NCBI GenBank assembly: GCA_032871835.1 | Contig: CM065303.1 | Span: 59,310,597 to 59,374,596 of the forward strand | Direction of reading: 5' to 3' | Source: Dipteronia dyeriana | Taxonomy: Eukaryota > Streptophyta > Magnoliopsida > Sapindales > Sapindaceae | DNA length: 64,000 nt | In this document: in pieces, positions 50,345-61,829 of the stretch | Layout: each line of letters opens with the position of its first letter | Position numbering within the stretch: the stretch's first letter is position 1 | Position numbers and translations under genes: made by a program | Notes under the pieces: model-generated | Seen by the model: the letters and a program-made list of their open reading frames with translations, nothing else | Databases searched by the model: none | Told to the model about the DNA's origin: nothing

Positions 50345-50962
50345 AAAGAGAGAGACAGGGATTGAGAAATGGAAAAGAGATAAAAGAAGAATAATAATGG
50401 AGAGCAGAGATATCATGCTGAGGGATAGGGGAGAGAGACCTCTGCAAGTTGGAAGGGAAAACAAAACAAGCTATTAAACAGTGACGTGGATGATGATGTG
50501 CCTAATTTATTTATTTACATTCAATTAATATTCCAATTTTATTATTATCAACATGAGAAAGAGAAAGAGATCAGAGAAGAGAAACATGTGGTCTCTCTTC
50601 TCTTGCTGGCTTAAACTTTTGTGTTTGTTAAGTTGATTAGAAAGAGATCTTATTATGTTTTCTATATAATTGTTTGAGTTGGTGTAAGACCTGCAAGTGG
50701 GAGAGGGTCCATGACATGCATATAGAAGTAGGAAAATATTACTTCTTAAAAGAGACAAATTGCTGTGTATTGCCCGTTAACAGGAAACCGTGCTTCTCCT
50801 GATGTCGCACTGACTTAATCACTTTATAATAATATTCATTCACTTCCAATTGTCTCTTGCCATGTCACCTGGATCGCATTCCAACCAACTGCAGCTTCTC
50901 ATATTCGTTTTTAGCTTGTTGAGTCGATGGTTTGTCAGAAGCTTGCTTTTTAGGAATAGAAA

Positions 50963-51064
50963 TGGCGTCCAAAGACTAAAGGAATGTATTTGTTTGGGGA
51001 GATAGTTGATTTTTGGCGTCCAATGACTAAAGGAATGTACTTGTTTGAGGAGATAGTTGATTTT
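50963..51064. repeat. 51-bp tandem duplication upstream of the 5-phosphatase gene
   Basis: Copies of tggcgtccaaagactaaagg and the following 31 bases start at 50963 and 51014 and differ at about three positions. A T-rich stretch then follows (51070-51270) that ends like a retroposon 3' tail. Confidence 0.85.
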
Positions 51065-52388
51065 TGGTTAGTGTCTGCTTGATTGTGGATGTTTGTGTTG
51101 CTCTGTTGTCTTTGTTTTTCTCTTTTCTAGGGCTTTTTACTGGTCTTTTATTGGCGTTTTGCTGGGTTATTTTTTTTTGTTTTTTTGGTTTTTGTGTTTC
51201 TGTTTTCTACCGTCTTCTGTCTTCTGTCCGTGTGGTTTTGGGTGTTGCCTTAATAATATCACTGTTGTTTAAAAAAGGAATAGTAACACGGAAGCTTTAC
51301 CTAAAAGTCACCGCAAACACATATAACGTCTAAACATAATTATAAGTTGAAAGAATTTAATAATACAAATACTAGATTTGTATGGAAAACCCAAACCAAA
51401 GAAACACCACGACCTTCGGGACAAGAGAAAAAATATTACTAGGTGGAAAATTATTACTACCACAAACTTAATATTCTCTCCCTAACCCAATCCTTATTGC
51501 ATCTGGTGCCCTACTCTTTTTGTTGTATCTTGAGATCTCTCTTGGTATATTCATTCAAAGACTTAGCCTCACTAATTATAAGGTGAATATCATTTGTCTC
51601 TAAGTATTCAGACTCCCAAAAGAAATTGAAAATCTCTTAACAAGTCTTTCCTAAATAAGGAATTCCAAAAAATGAACTTTCCTTAAACAAGAAAACCGGC
51701 TAAACACGGAATCCTGAAAACGAACATTCCCTAAACAAGAAAACCGACTGCCACACGTTTTCCCATATCTTTAATACGGAAGTTCCATATGCCCAATCGG
51801 GCTTGAAAAAGTACAGCTGCATAGCAATCTTACATCGGTTTGTGATGGCTCGTCCAGACTCTAATTCTGGCGTTGTTTTCGACGTTGGCTTCGTCTTGGA
51901 CTCTTTTTTCCAACGATACTTGAATCACATCCATCCATATCCGTTTGCATCACTTTCATATCATTTGAAATTGTTTGATTTATTTGGAAATACAAATCAA
52001 AACCTAACAAAAATATGGTCTAAAAAGCATCCATTATAGGGGTGCGTTTGGTACAAGGTGGGATAACTTTCTCTTGTGCTATGTTTAGCGCGTCTTTAGT
52101 ATGGGACTGGACGGAACAGGATGAGACAAAAAAAAACCAATTTTTATCCCACCCAAGACGCTAGGACAAGGTTGTCCCATGGCATGAGACAAGTAAACAA
52201 GACTACTTTACCTTTAAATTTTTTTAAAAGTACAACATGTTTAATAATATATACTATTACATATATATATATATATTTTACTAATATATATATATATATA
52301 CATATTAAAATAATATATAAAATATATATTAAATACTGTTACATAAAAAATAATATGTATTATATTATTGTATATAAAATATGATAAT
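51065..52388. other. Spacer left of the large Copia element
   Basis: No supported gene. From 52039 to about 52230 there is an end fragment of the GTGCGTTTGGTAC-type element (ggggtgcgtttggtacaagg, gacaaaaaaaaacc...atcccaccc), matching the left end at 42828. It is followed by (AT)n at 52260-52310 and then directly by the LTR. The other end of that fragment was not seen. Confidence 0.5.
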
Positions 52389-52689
52389 TGTAAGTTCCTC
52401 GGTGTTTGATTAGTTTATTTCGTTGACAACCACATTTGGGATTCAATATGTAAGGGTAGTTTAGGGCATCATTGTTCATAACCAAGCTCAAGCATTAAAG
52501 GTAAAATCACTTGCTTAACTTTCATTGAAGAGGTATTAGTGCACACACACACACTCATGCATTTTCTTTTGATTATCTTGCATACTTGCTTATTTGCCCT
52601 CTTGTGTGCCTTGTATGTCTTAATTCTTTCTTGGGTGTTGGATGCATCTTTTGTGCCTTAAAAAGAGTATTTTTCCTCTGGTTCGCGGT

Positions 52690-52960
52690 TTAGATCGTTC
52701 TCTGTGCATTGCCTACGCTGCGGTCTGCACAACGGAGTTTACCATAGGCTGCTCGCTGTGGCTACCGCGGCCTGTGCTTGTTGCATGCACCGCGGTCTCC
52801 TAAGCGGAGTTTCCCAGGCGTTGCATGCTGTCCAGACCGCGGTCTGTGCACTTGCATGCATAGCGGCCTACAGAGCGCTGTTGTCCAGGTGATGCACCGC
52901 TCTCTATGACGCGGTCTGGACACTTACCTGTACCGCGGTCCAGCCAGCGGCCCTGATGGG
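52690..52960 (+). repeat. GC-rich island of CCGCGGTC-containing repeats in the LTR
   Basis: Six or more words of the type (a)ccgcggtctg occur at irregular 35-50 bp spacing, mixed with gttgcatgc and agcggcct words. One is the 14-bp palindrome CAGACCGCGGTCTG (about 52832). The same island recurs at 63310-63590 in the 3' LTR. Its base composition is unlike the AT-rich LTR around it. Confidence 0.7.
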
Positions 52961-52982
52961 ATTTGGTTGCCTTTCGTCCAAA

Positions 52983-53022
52983 ACGACGTCACTTTGTGTA
53001 GGGAACCATATATATATATGTT
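52983..53022 (+). promoter_or_regulatory. Candidate LTR promoter: GACGTCAC motif and TATA run
   Basis: ACGACGTCACTT (GACGTC at 52985-52990), an ACGT-core site of the kind bound by plant bZIP factors, lies about 20 bp before catatatatatatg. Both are kept in the 3' LTR (63619-63650). Spacing fits a core promoter. Activity is inferred only. Confidence 0.45.
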
Positions 53023-53937
53023 TTATTCTCTTCTCCTTGGTTCCTTAAGAGTCCAAGAAGCCATCTTTGAACATTTTAGCTTTTCTAGAGAGAGAAAGAC
53101 TCCCACACAATCATTTTTACTCAACCAAATTTCAAAGCATCATCATTAAGCATTTTGCAAGCATGTGTATCTTGTTTGTTCATGACTAGGTATTTTCTAC
53201 ATGCTCTAGACTTTAAAGTTTCATTATTATGACATGTATAAGTAGGTTTTAGTTTATATTGCAAATTGAATGTATGCTTGTGTGATTAATAGCTTTTATG
53301 ACATGATTGTTAAATTGGTTATTGGTTGAGAGTATTTATAAGTGATAGCTAGAATTTAGGATGATTTTACCCTTCTAGTCAATTTTTCTTGCCTTTGCAT
53401 TTAGAACATTGACATCTAGGATTTGCTTGTCTTGTCATTATTAATCCTAGATAAGTCATTATTAATCCTAGATAAGTATAAATGTTTTGACATATCATTT
53501 TTGCATATAAAATATTTTTGCATATTCACTTAGGTTGTCATTATCTCTTCATTGTTGATTAAGCTTGTGGCTAAGTGGTTAATGCAAAAGGTTAGTGATC
53601 CAAAATCACTATTAAGGCCTTCTGGGTAGAGTGAAAGGGTTAGTAACTGGAGGGTATGACGGGAGGTCAACCTAGGTTGTAAACTTTTATTCAATAGTGG
53701 ATTTTGAGGATCGAGTGTGGCGCACTAAACAACCCATGATTTTTCCAATTTGGAGGGTTTCCACGTATATATTGCATGTTGTTAGTGTTTTATGTTTAAT
53801 TGTCATTTATTTGAACACTTGGTAGAATGGGGTAGATTTGATAATATTGATTAATTTGCGAAATTGGTAATCAATCGGATTAAAACCTATTCACCCCATC
53901 TAGGTTTATAGACACACACTTTCTAGGGAATTTCAAT

Positions 53938-53949
53938 TGGTATCAGAGC
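53938..53949 (+). other. Primer binding site, tRNA-iMet
   Basis: TGGTATCAGAGC, the standard plant Copia primer site, starts two bases after the LTR ends. Confidence 0.9.
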
Positions 53950-54069
53950 TGGTGCATAGATATACTTAGGTGATCCTTGCTCTGTGTGTATGCCTTGCCA
54001 TGTGCATTTAGTTTGATTGTTTTTTTTTATGATATTGCATTTGCATTACATTCATTACCCTCAAACACT

Positions 54070-56140
54070 ATGAGTAGAAACGGTAATAGTCATGAGGGAG
54101 CCTCAAGCACAAGCCCCCTTTGCTCAATGGGGTGAATTATGCTTCTTAGAAAGGCAGTATGAAAGCCTGTCTTTGCCAAATAGATGGCTGTGCTTGGATG
54201 ACTATTGAAGATGGGTATACTCCTCCAATAATAACCGCTGACGATGGTGTAGACGCTCTTAAGCCCAAGTATAGTTGGAGTACTCAAGAGTTTGAAGCAT
54301 CTAAGTGGAACAACAAGGCTTTGCATGCCATCATTTACGCATAGATGATAATCAATATAAGTTGGTCCAAAACACTAGGATTGCAAATGAGGACTGGGAC
54401 ATTCTTCAAACGGCACATGAGGGAACCGAGGTAGTCAAGGACTCAAAGCTCCAAGTCCTCCAAATGCAAATTGAGATGATTATGATGGAGAAGCATGACT
54501 GCTTCAATGAATTTCAAGTGAAGTTGATGGATATCGTCAACCAAAGCCATCAACTTGGTGACCCCTATTCGGATAGAAGAGTCAAGCAAAAAATTATAAG
54601 GTCACTTCTGTCAAGGTTTGAATCAAAGGTGACGGCACTTGAAGAGAATAATGAGTACAAGAATATGAATCCAAGTGAAGTCATTGGAAGACTTCTAGCT
54701 TATGAGTCAAGATGGAACACCACACCCACACCTCCGAAGAAGCAAAAGAGCATTCCCTTGAAGACCACCAAGGTTGAAGAAGATGAGGAGGACTTGGATG
54801 AAGAAATGGCCATCATGGTTAAAAGATTTAAGAAATTCATGAAGTTTGAGAGGAAAGGATTTGGGTCAAAGGGAAAAGAATTGAAAAAGAAAACTCCTTT
54901 CAAGAAGATGGAAAAGTCTCAAGAAAGTGACTCTAAGAAGGGCATTCAATGCTATGAATGCAGTGGTTTTGGTCACATTGCTCCAGAATGTGCAAATTTG
55001 AAGAAAAAGAAGAAGGAGAAGGCGATGGCGACCACTTGGAGCGATAGTGAAGACTTAGAAGAGGAAGAAAAATCTTCGGATGATGAAGATAGAGTTGCAA
55101 ACTTCATTGCCTTCACAATATCTCATAATGGCAAGGAAGTTGTGAGTGATAAGGAAGAAGTAGATGACTCTAGTGATGAGAGTACCTTTTCTAACTCTAG
55201 GTTTGAGATTGATGAGGAAATGGACTATGTAGACTTCATGAATTTTTTGAAAAGTCTAGATTGAAAAATAAGAAAGAGATTCAAGAGTTGAAAAAGGTGA
55301 ATCTACAGTTGACTTTCAAGATAACTCACTTGAGTGAGAAAGTAAAGTGAAAAAGAGTTAGAAGAGACCTGGAAATTGGAGATTGTGATCATTAAGAAGA
55401 GTGAAGTGAACTTGAAGATTGAGCTTAGGGAAGCGAAAAAATTGGTTGCCAAGATGACATCTAGAACGGAGAAACTTGACAAAATGCTATCATATGGGAA
55501 AAGTCCTAGTGATAAAACGGACTTAGGATATGTGGAATACAAGGATGCCACTTCCTTAAAGAAGACCATATTTGTCAAGAGTCAAGAGGATAAAGAGGTT
55601 CAAGATTCACACCAACAAATGAGATCGAATAAAGTTGGAGAATCATCAAAGCAAGCTCAAATGAAGGCTCAAATAAAGTCTCAAGCTAAAACTCATCCAC
55701 CAAAAGCTAGAGCTCATCAAACAAGACCTCACCTTCAAAGGAGCTCTCAAAGTCAGCAAAGGATTTTTCACCCACAACCAACAAGGGAAGTTAATTTGGC
55801 TCAACCACAAAAGGTGTTTCAAAGAAAAGATTTGGTTCAACACCAAAGGATAACTCAAAGGAGAAGGAAGTCTTCCATGCTTGCACAAGGATATGGTATG
55901 AATTCTTACTTTACTCCCATTTGTCATTATTATGATGTTGAAGGTCATATAAGGCCGAATTGTTTTAAATTTACTAATTTGTGTCGTTTTGAAAGCATGA
56001 TTGAGAAGAATATGCTTAGAAGAGCCAAAATGCATGCACCTAGGACTTTTAGAGAAAATGAACCCATGGCTCCTATAAATAGTAATATTTCATCTAGGTG
56101 GACTAGAAATGATGAATTTTGTTGTCATGTGGCTCAAGTA
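54070..56140 (+). pseudogene. SIRE-like Copia gag and pre-protease region (decayed)
   Basis: Opens at ATG 54070 (MSRNGNSHEGASS). The family frame then needs a one-base shift, has TAG where Trp is expected (near 54147), and shifts again near 54342. The largest open part (54305-55264) shows the gag domain (FQVKLMDIVNQSHQLGD, IGRLLAYESRW), a Lys-rich stretch, the zinc knuckle CYECSGFGHIAPEC and a long Glu/Asp/Ser tail. A coiled-coil region follows, then a second open part (55376-56143) with QTRPHLQRSSQ-like basic sequence and a second knuckle-like CHYYDVEGHIRPNC. It ends at the nested solo LTR. Confidence 0.82.
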
Positions 56141-56574
56141 TGAAAATACAATCATAGTTAAATGCTCAAGGCTAACCTGGGGGGGAGGGGGGAGTGAATA
56201 GGTTAGACACCTTTTTTGACTCTCTTAGAAACAAACAAAAGTTTGTCCTTCTAGATTGCTTGTATCACAATATATATATTAATTAAAGACAATTAATCAA
56301 TATATAAACACAAGTAAAGTGTGATACAAACAAGTAATTGTAACACATACACAATCTATATTATAGAAAGGAAGTCAACATATATAAAGAGTTTTATCCA
56401 TAATACAAATATTAGAGAGATAGAGAAAAGTTGACACAAGATATAATGTGGTAAATCTCCAAAGAGGAAACATCCATGGGCTAGCAGCCATCGGCAAACA
56501 AAATCCACTAGTAGATAAGACAAGTACAATCTCTCAAGTGACATATTCACCTAGAAAATACCCTCCTATCATAT

Positions 56575-56895
56575 TCTAGAAGTTGCTGCCCTATGCTCAA
56601 CAATCCGAGGCTTTGCACCTCTTGTCAAAACTTCCTTACTCACCTTATCCGGATCCTCACGACCCAAGGAAAGACTTCTTGCTCAACTAAGTCCTCACGA
56701 ATCTAGTCAAGACTTCCTCGCTCACCTATCCGAGTTCTTCTAACTCTAGGCAAGACTTCTTGCTCGACTATCCGAATCCTCCCGACCCTAGCCAAGACTT
56801 CCTTACTCGACAATCCAAGGCTTCACACCTCTTGCCAAGACTTCTTGCTCAACACCATAGGTCTCACACCTATTGTCAAGACTTCCTTCTCACAA
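56575..56895. repeat. Imperfect tandem repeats of about 40-50 bp in the solo LTR
   Basis: Seven or so units contain caagacttcttgctcaac and a variable atccgagtcctcacgaccc-like part. They begin near 56590 and end near 56890. Confidence 0.7.
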
Positions 56896-58437
56896 GGCAT
56901 CTAGGTGATCATGAATGCAAAACGCAAACAAGCACGAACATAGAATGCTATGATCAACACATCCTATGGAAATACTAGACATGAGCATGAATGCACAAAT
57001 CACATATAGTCTAGTTTATCATGCATGTGTAATCAATCTAGATTATGTAAGATATGTTCAATATTAATCACAACCTAGATACATGCATAGATCTAAACTT
57101 GAATCACAAGATATGTTCAATAAATCACAAGATCAAGTTTAAATCACACAAACCAAAAACATGCTAAAATCATATGACAAAGTCAATTAGATTTAAGCTA
57201 AAGTTCTAGAGCATATTCATATTCATAGATTCAATCAAAACACATGAATAGCTCAAAAGAACATAAGCACATATATTATGTGAGAAATTCGGCCAAGAGA
57301 GCCTAATACATGTGAGGAACTATTTTTCTCAAAATCAATCAATCAAAGATCATCAAATAGTCCTAGAATCAAAACTTGCACAATACAATCCCAAACATGT
57401 GATAACATAGGCAAAATCAAAACCTAACTCAACATGAATGATTTCAATTGAAACTCAACCTAGCTTTGAAAGAGTTCAAAACTCAAATCAAAACACTCAC
57501 AATATAAAAATATATGTTGAAGAAGAAAACTCAAGGCAATTGACCAAGTTTTAAAAGAAAACTTTGAGAGAAAATCAATAACTTAGTTGATTTAGGTGCA
57601 GTCCCGTTTTTGTATGATTAGACATCAAAAACAGCAGTAAAACTTACTCAAACCTTCAGAGAAAAGATGGAGGATGAATAGATGAATACTCTCAACTTTA
57701 AATCACTCAAATCGAAGTTCAAATAAAGAAGTTATGGTGTTTGGAAGGTGAGAAAATTTAGAGAGAAAATTTAGAGAGAAAATTTCTACACAGTTGTTTT
57801 AAATTTCTTCTTAGAATGAAATGTAAGAGGGAAAGAGTTTATAAATGAGTGAGAAACTTGGACATGTGAAATGACCAAGAGGGGCAAGATGAAGCCAAGC
57901 AAGCTTTCTGCCCGAGATGGCACGTGGGCATCTAGGGGCAGCAACCCTTCTGCCCCGAGATGGCCACGCACCATCTCTGGAAAGAAGTGCCTTGCTTGCT
58001 TCTTTCTCCTTCGACCTTCCTTCACATTCTTCGTCGTTCTCTGGCCTCCAAACTCAGAGTTCCAATCCGTTTACGGATTATGAACCGTAACTCTCACATG
58101 GACATATAAGATACTCAACCCAGAAAATAATAATTCGACTCGATATACGAATACAAAGACAATGTATGCAACATGAGTTGAAAGTGTAGTATCTTTTGAC
58201 TTAGAACTTGAAATCAATAGTATGAGCAACCGAAATGACCGGAACTCAATCAAGAATTATTTAAGACTAAATTCAAGTTCAATATCCATGTTATACAAAT
58301 AAATACACACACAAACACAATTCACACAAGAATGCAAACTACATAGAGATAGTTTCCAATCATGCATATTCCAAAATATGTTATTTCCATACCAATGCAT
58401 GAGCATTCATCTTCAAGTGTGTGAATGTGTTATACAT

Positions 58438-58547
58438 GGTGCACAACGATGCAGGGACACATATGAATGAATTGTATGTGTGTGCCTATAATGGTGCACA
58501 ACGATGCAGGGACACAAATGTATGAATTGTGTGTGTGTGCCTAAGCC
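58438..58547. repeat. 55-bp tandem duplication in the solo LTR
   Basis: Copies of ggtgcacaacgatgcaggga and the following 35 bases start at 58438 and 58493, with about four differences. They end in a (TG)n run corresponding to the (CA)n of the family LTR. Confidence 0.85.
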
Positions 58548-58745
58548 TTGTAAGAGAAAGATAAGGTCTTAGTATACCTTTGTAGAACCATATTGCATCC
58601 TTTCTATTGAAGACTTAGAACTTGCTTTGACTTGTTGTTTCTTATTCCTTGAAGCTTGAATCATCATGAATCTAAACAACTAAATCATTACAAGTAAACA
58701 TCATTTTGATATGGAATTAATGTCAACACAAACTTAAACCTAACA

Positions 58746-61700
58746 AAGTAGCCTTGAAAGCCAGAGCCATAAATACTTGGTACCTTGATAGTGGGTGTTC
58801 TAGGTACATGACTGGAAACAAGAGTTTCTTTAAAACTCTTGTGATGGAGGATGGTGGATTTGTCACCTTTGGTGATGGTTCACTTAAGAAGGTTTTAGGA
58901 AAAGAAAACATATCCATCCCCGGTTTGCCCTCCTTGCCTAATGCTCTTTATGTAGATGGCTTGCAAGCCATTCTTATTAGCATATCATATTTAAGTGATG
59001 ATGGGCTTTCTGTTATTTTTGGCAAAGTTGATTGCTCTATTCTAAAAGAAGATGGACAAGTTCTATTGAAGGCAAGAGATCAAGTGACAACTGTTATTGT
59101 CTTGATTTCAATGGCATCTCTTGTAATTTGTCTAGTCGTGATCAAGTTGAATTGTGGCATCAAAGGTTAGGTCATATGAATTTCAAAGACTTGAAAGTTC
59201 TTGAGAGGTTGAATGTTGTGAGAGGCCTTCCTAAGTTTGGAAATAGGATTGAGGGAGTGTGTGGACCTTGTCAACAAGGAAAGCAAACTAAGAGTGTGGA
59301 TAAAAAAGGGTAAGTGTATTGCCACTTAGGAGCCACTAGAGCTTCTTCATATGGATCTTATGGGTCCCATGCAAACCGAGAGTCTTGGTGGCAAGAGGTA
59401 CATCTTTGTGTGTGTTGATGATTTTTCTAGATTTACATGGACCTACTTTCTTAGAGAAAAATCTGAAACTTTTGAAAATTTTAAAATGCTTTGCATTAAA
59501 ATTCAAAATGAGAAAGATTCTTATATAAAATGCATTAAGAGAATTAAGAGTGACCATCGGAGAGAATTTGAAAATGTTTGCTTTGAAATTTTTTGTGATA
59601 GTCTTGGAATCTCCCATGAGTTCTCGGCTCCTCGAACTCCTCAATAAAATGGAGTTGTGGAAAGGAAGAATATGGTCCTCCAAGAGATGGCTCATGTGAT
59701 GTTGCTTAGCAACAATATTCCTAGGAATCTTTGGGCCGAGGGAGTCAATACAACTTTTTACATAGGAAATAGAGTGTTTTTAATGCCCGGTACTAGGCAA
59801 ACCTCTTATAAATTGTGGAAGGGAAGGAAGCCAAATGTTAGCTACTTCCACTCATTTGGAAGCAAGCGTTACATTCTAAATGGCTGTGATCAACTTAGCA
59901 AGTTTGATGCTAAAAGTGATGAGGGGATTTTCATTGGCTATGCCCTAAATAGTAAGGCCTATATAGTTTTTAATTTGAAGACACGAAATGTTATGGAATA
60001 ATCCAATGTGATCATAGACAATTGTAGGCCTAAGGTTAGTAACCATGATGAGGAGATTAGTATGGTTGATGATTCTCCCTTGGAGAAAATTGGTGAGACT
60101 TCAAGTGATGAAAAGTCAAATCTTGAAAAAAAGGTCTTTCAATCTCTTGATAGAGATTCTACTTTGGACTCTAAGAAACCTGCTCCTTGGGTTAGACATC
60201 TTCACAACAAGAGTGACATCATTGGAGATGTGAATGAGGGTGTTAGGACTAGGCATCAATTAGCAAATCAAATTAGCTATACTTGCTACACCTCTAAAAT
60301 TGAACCCCAAAAGATTGATGAAGCTTTAAGTGATGAGTTTTTTGTTCTTGCTATGCAAGAAGAGCTAAATCAATTTAAAAGAAATGAGGTTTGGACTCTA
60401 GTTCATAGGCCTAAGAATGCTAATGTGATAGGCACCAAGTGGGTCTATAGGAATAAATCCGATGAGGATGGTAACATTATGCGGAATAAGGCTAGACTTG
60501 TAGCACAAGGATACTCTCAAATTGAGGGTATCGACTTTGAGGAGACTTTTGCTCCCGCTGCCCGATTAGAGTGCATTAGGTTTCTCTTATCCATATCTTG
60601 TGTGCACAAGTTTAAATTGCATCAAATGGATGTTAAAAGTGCCTTCCTCAATGGCATCTTGCAAGAGGAAGTGTTTGTTGAGCAATCCAAGGGGTTTATG
60701 GATCCATACCACCCAAATCATGTTTATCGTTTCAAAAAGGCACTATATGGGTTGTAACAAGCACCAAGGGCTTGGTATGAGCATCTCACTCTTTATTTTG
60801 TTGACAATGACTACTCGAGAGGAAATGTTGACAAGACTTTGTTCATCAAGTGTACTAAAGATGAGCTATTCATAGCTCAAATTTATGTTGATGACATCAT
60901 TTTTGGTTCTACAAAAAACTTGAAATTTAAACAATTTGTTGATGTCATGACTCATGGGTTTGAAATGAGCATGGTTGGTGAACTAAATTACTTCATAGGC
61001 TTACAAATCAAGCAAATGCATGATGATATCTTCATATCCCAAGCTAAATATGCCAAGAACCTAGTGAAGAAATTTGGCATTGAGAATGCCAAGCACTGTG
61101 ACACACCTATGAGTACCACATTGAAACTTATCAAGTATGCTAGTGGAAAAAGTGTGAATCAAAGTCTATATTAGGGCATGATAGAGAGCTTGCTATACTT
61201 AACGGCTAGTAGGCTCGATAAAGCCTTTAGTGTTGGTGTGTGTGCTGGGTATCAAGCCAATCCTAAGGAATCCCATCTCTCATCCATGAAGAGAATCATT
61301 CGATATGTGAATGGGACATCCAACTATGGGATATGGTACTCTTTTGACACCAATGCTAGTTTAGTTGGATTTAGTGATACAGATTGGACAGGTAATTGTG
61401 ATGATAAGAAGAGTACATTGGGCGGTTGCTTCTTCCTAGGGAACAATCTTGTGTCATGGTTTTGCAAGAAGCAAAATTCCATATCATTATCCACAACCGA
61501 GGCCGAGTATATAGCCGCTGGGAGTGCTTGCACACAACTCCTATGGATGAAGCAAATGCTTATGGATTATGGCTTTGAGCAATGTACTTTAACCCTTTAC
61601 TGTGATAACATGAGTGCCGTTAATATTTCAAAAAAATCCTGTCCAACATTCTAGAACCAAGCATATTGACATTATACATCATTTCATTAGAGAGCTAGTT

Positions 61701-61829
61701 GAGAGCAAATGCATTGCACTTGAACATGTGGGCACAAATGATCAACTAGCAAACTTGTTTACAAAACCATTAGATTCAACTAAGTTTAAAACTCTTAGTA
61801 GGTCTATTGGAATTTGTCATATGCATTGA
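58746..61829 (+). pseudogene. SIRE-like Copia pol: protease to RNase H (decayed)
   Basis: Order and landmarks: protease WYLDSGCSRYMTGNKSFF (58780-58835), GAG-pre-integrase LWHQRLGHMNFKDLKVLERL (about 59150-59210), integrase with LMDLMGPM, IKSDHRREFENVC and ERKNMVLQEM (59340-59690), reverse transcriptase with [22 protein letters not shown] and YVDDIIFGS (60430-60910), RNase H with DTDWTGNCDDKKST and STTEAEYIAAGSA (61370-61530). The end matches HVGTNDQLANLFTKPLD, then ICHMH stop at 61829. Breaks occur near 59310, 59645 (stop), 60001, 60756 (TAA for Arg/Gln after LYGL), 61172 and 61650. The integrase target Asp and the YVDD box are present. Confidence 0.88.

Larger units (their letters stand above)
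52389..53935 (+). repeat. 5' LTR (1547 bp) of the SIRE-like element
   Basis: Starts TGTAAGTTCCTCGGTG and ends GGGAATTTCA two bases before the primer site. It repeats from 63025 onward. It holds a (CA)n run (52541-52552), a GC-rich island (52690-52960), the promoter-like box at 52985-53020, and the TTTGGAGGGTTTCCAC and TATTCACCCC tracts near its end. Confidence 0.88.
56141..58745 (-). mobile_element. 2605-bp antisense solo LTR nested in the SIRE-like gag-pol, with 5-bp duplication
   Basis: The host frame reads ...FCCHVAQ up to 56140 and resumes at 58746 as VALKARAINTWYLDSGCS after removal of this block. AAGTA lies at 56136-56140 and 58746-58750. The block starts TGAAAATACAATC and ends CCTAACA, so both strands start with TG and end with CA. 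Read on the minus strand it has the LTR outline of this family: TGTTAGGTTTAAG start, (CA)n, a GC-rich island (57895-57980), CCCATGGATGTTTCCTCTTTG, and CTATTCACTCCCCCCTCC near the end. No second LTR, primer site or coding sequence is present inside, so it is a solo LTR. Confidence 0.85.
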
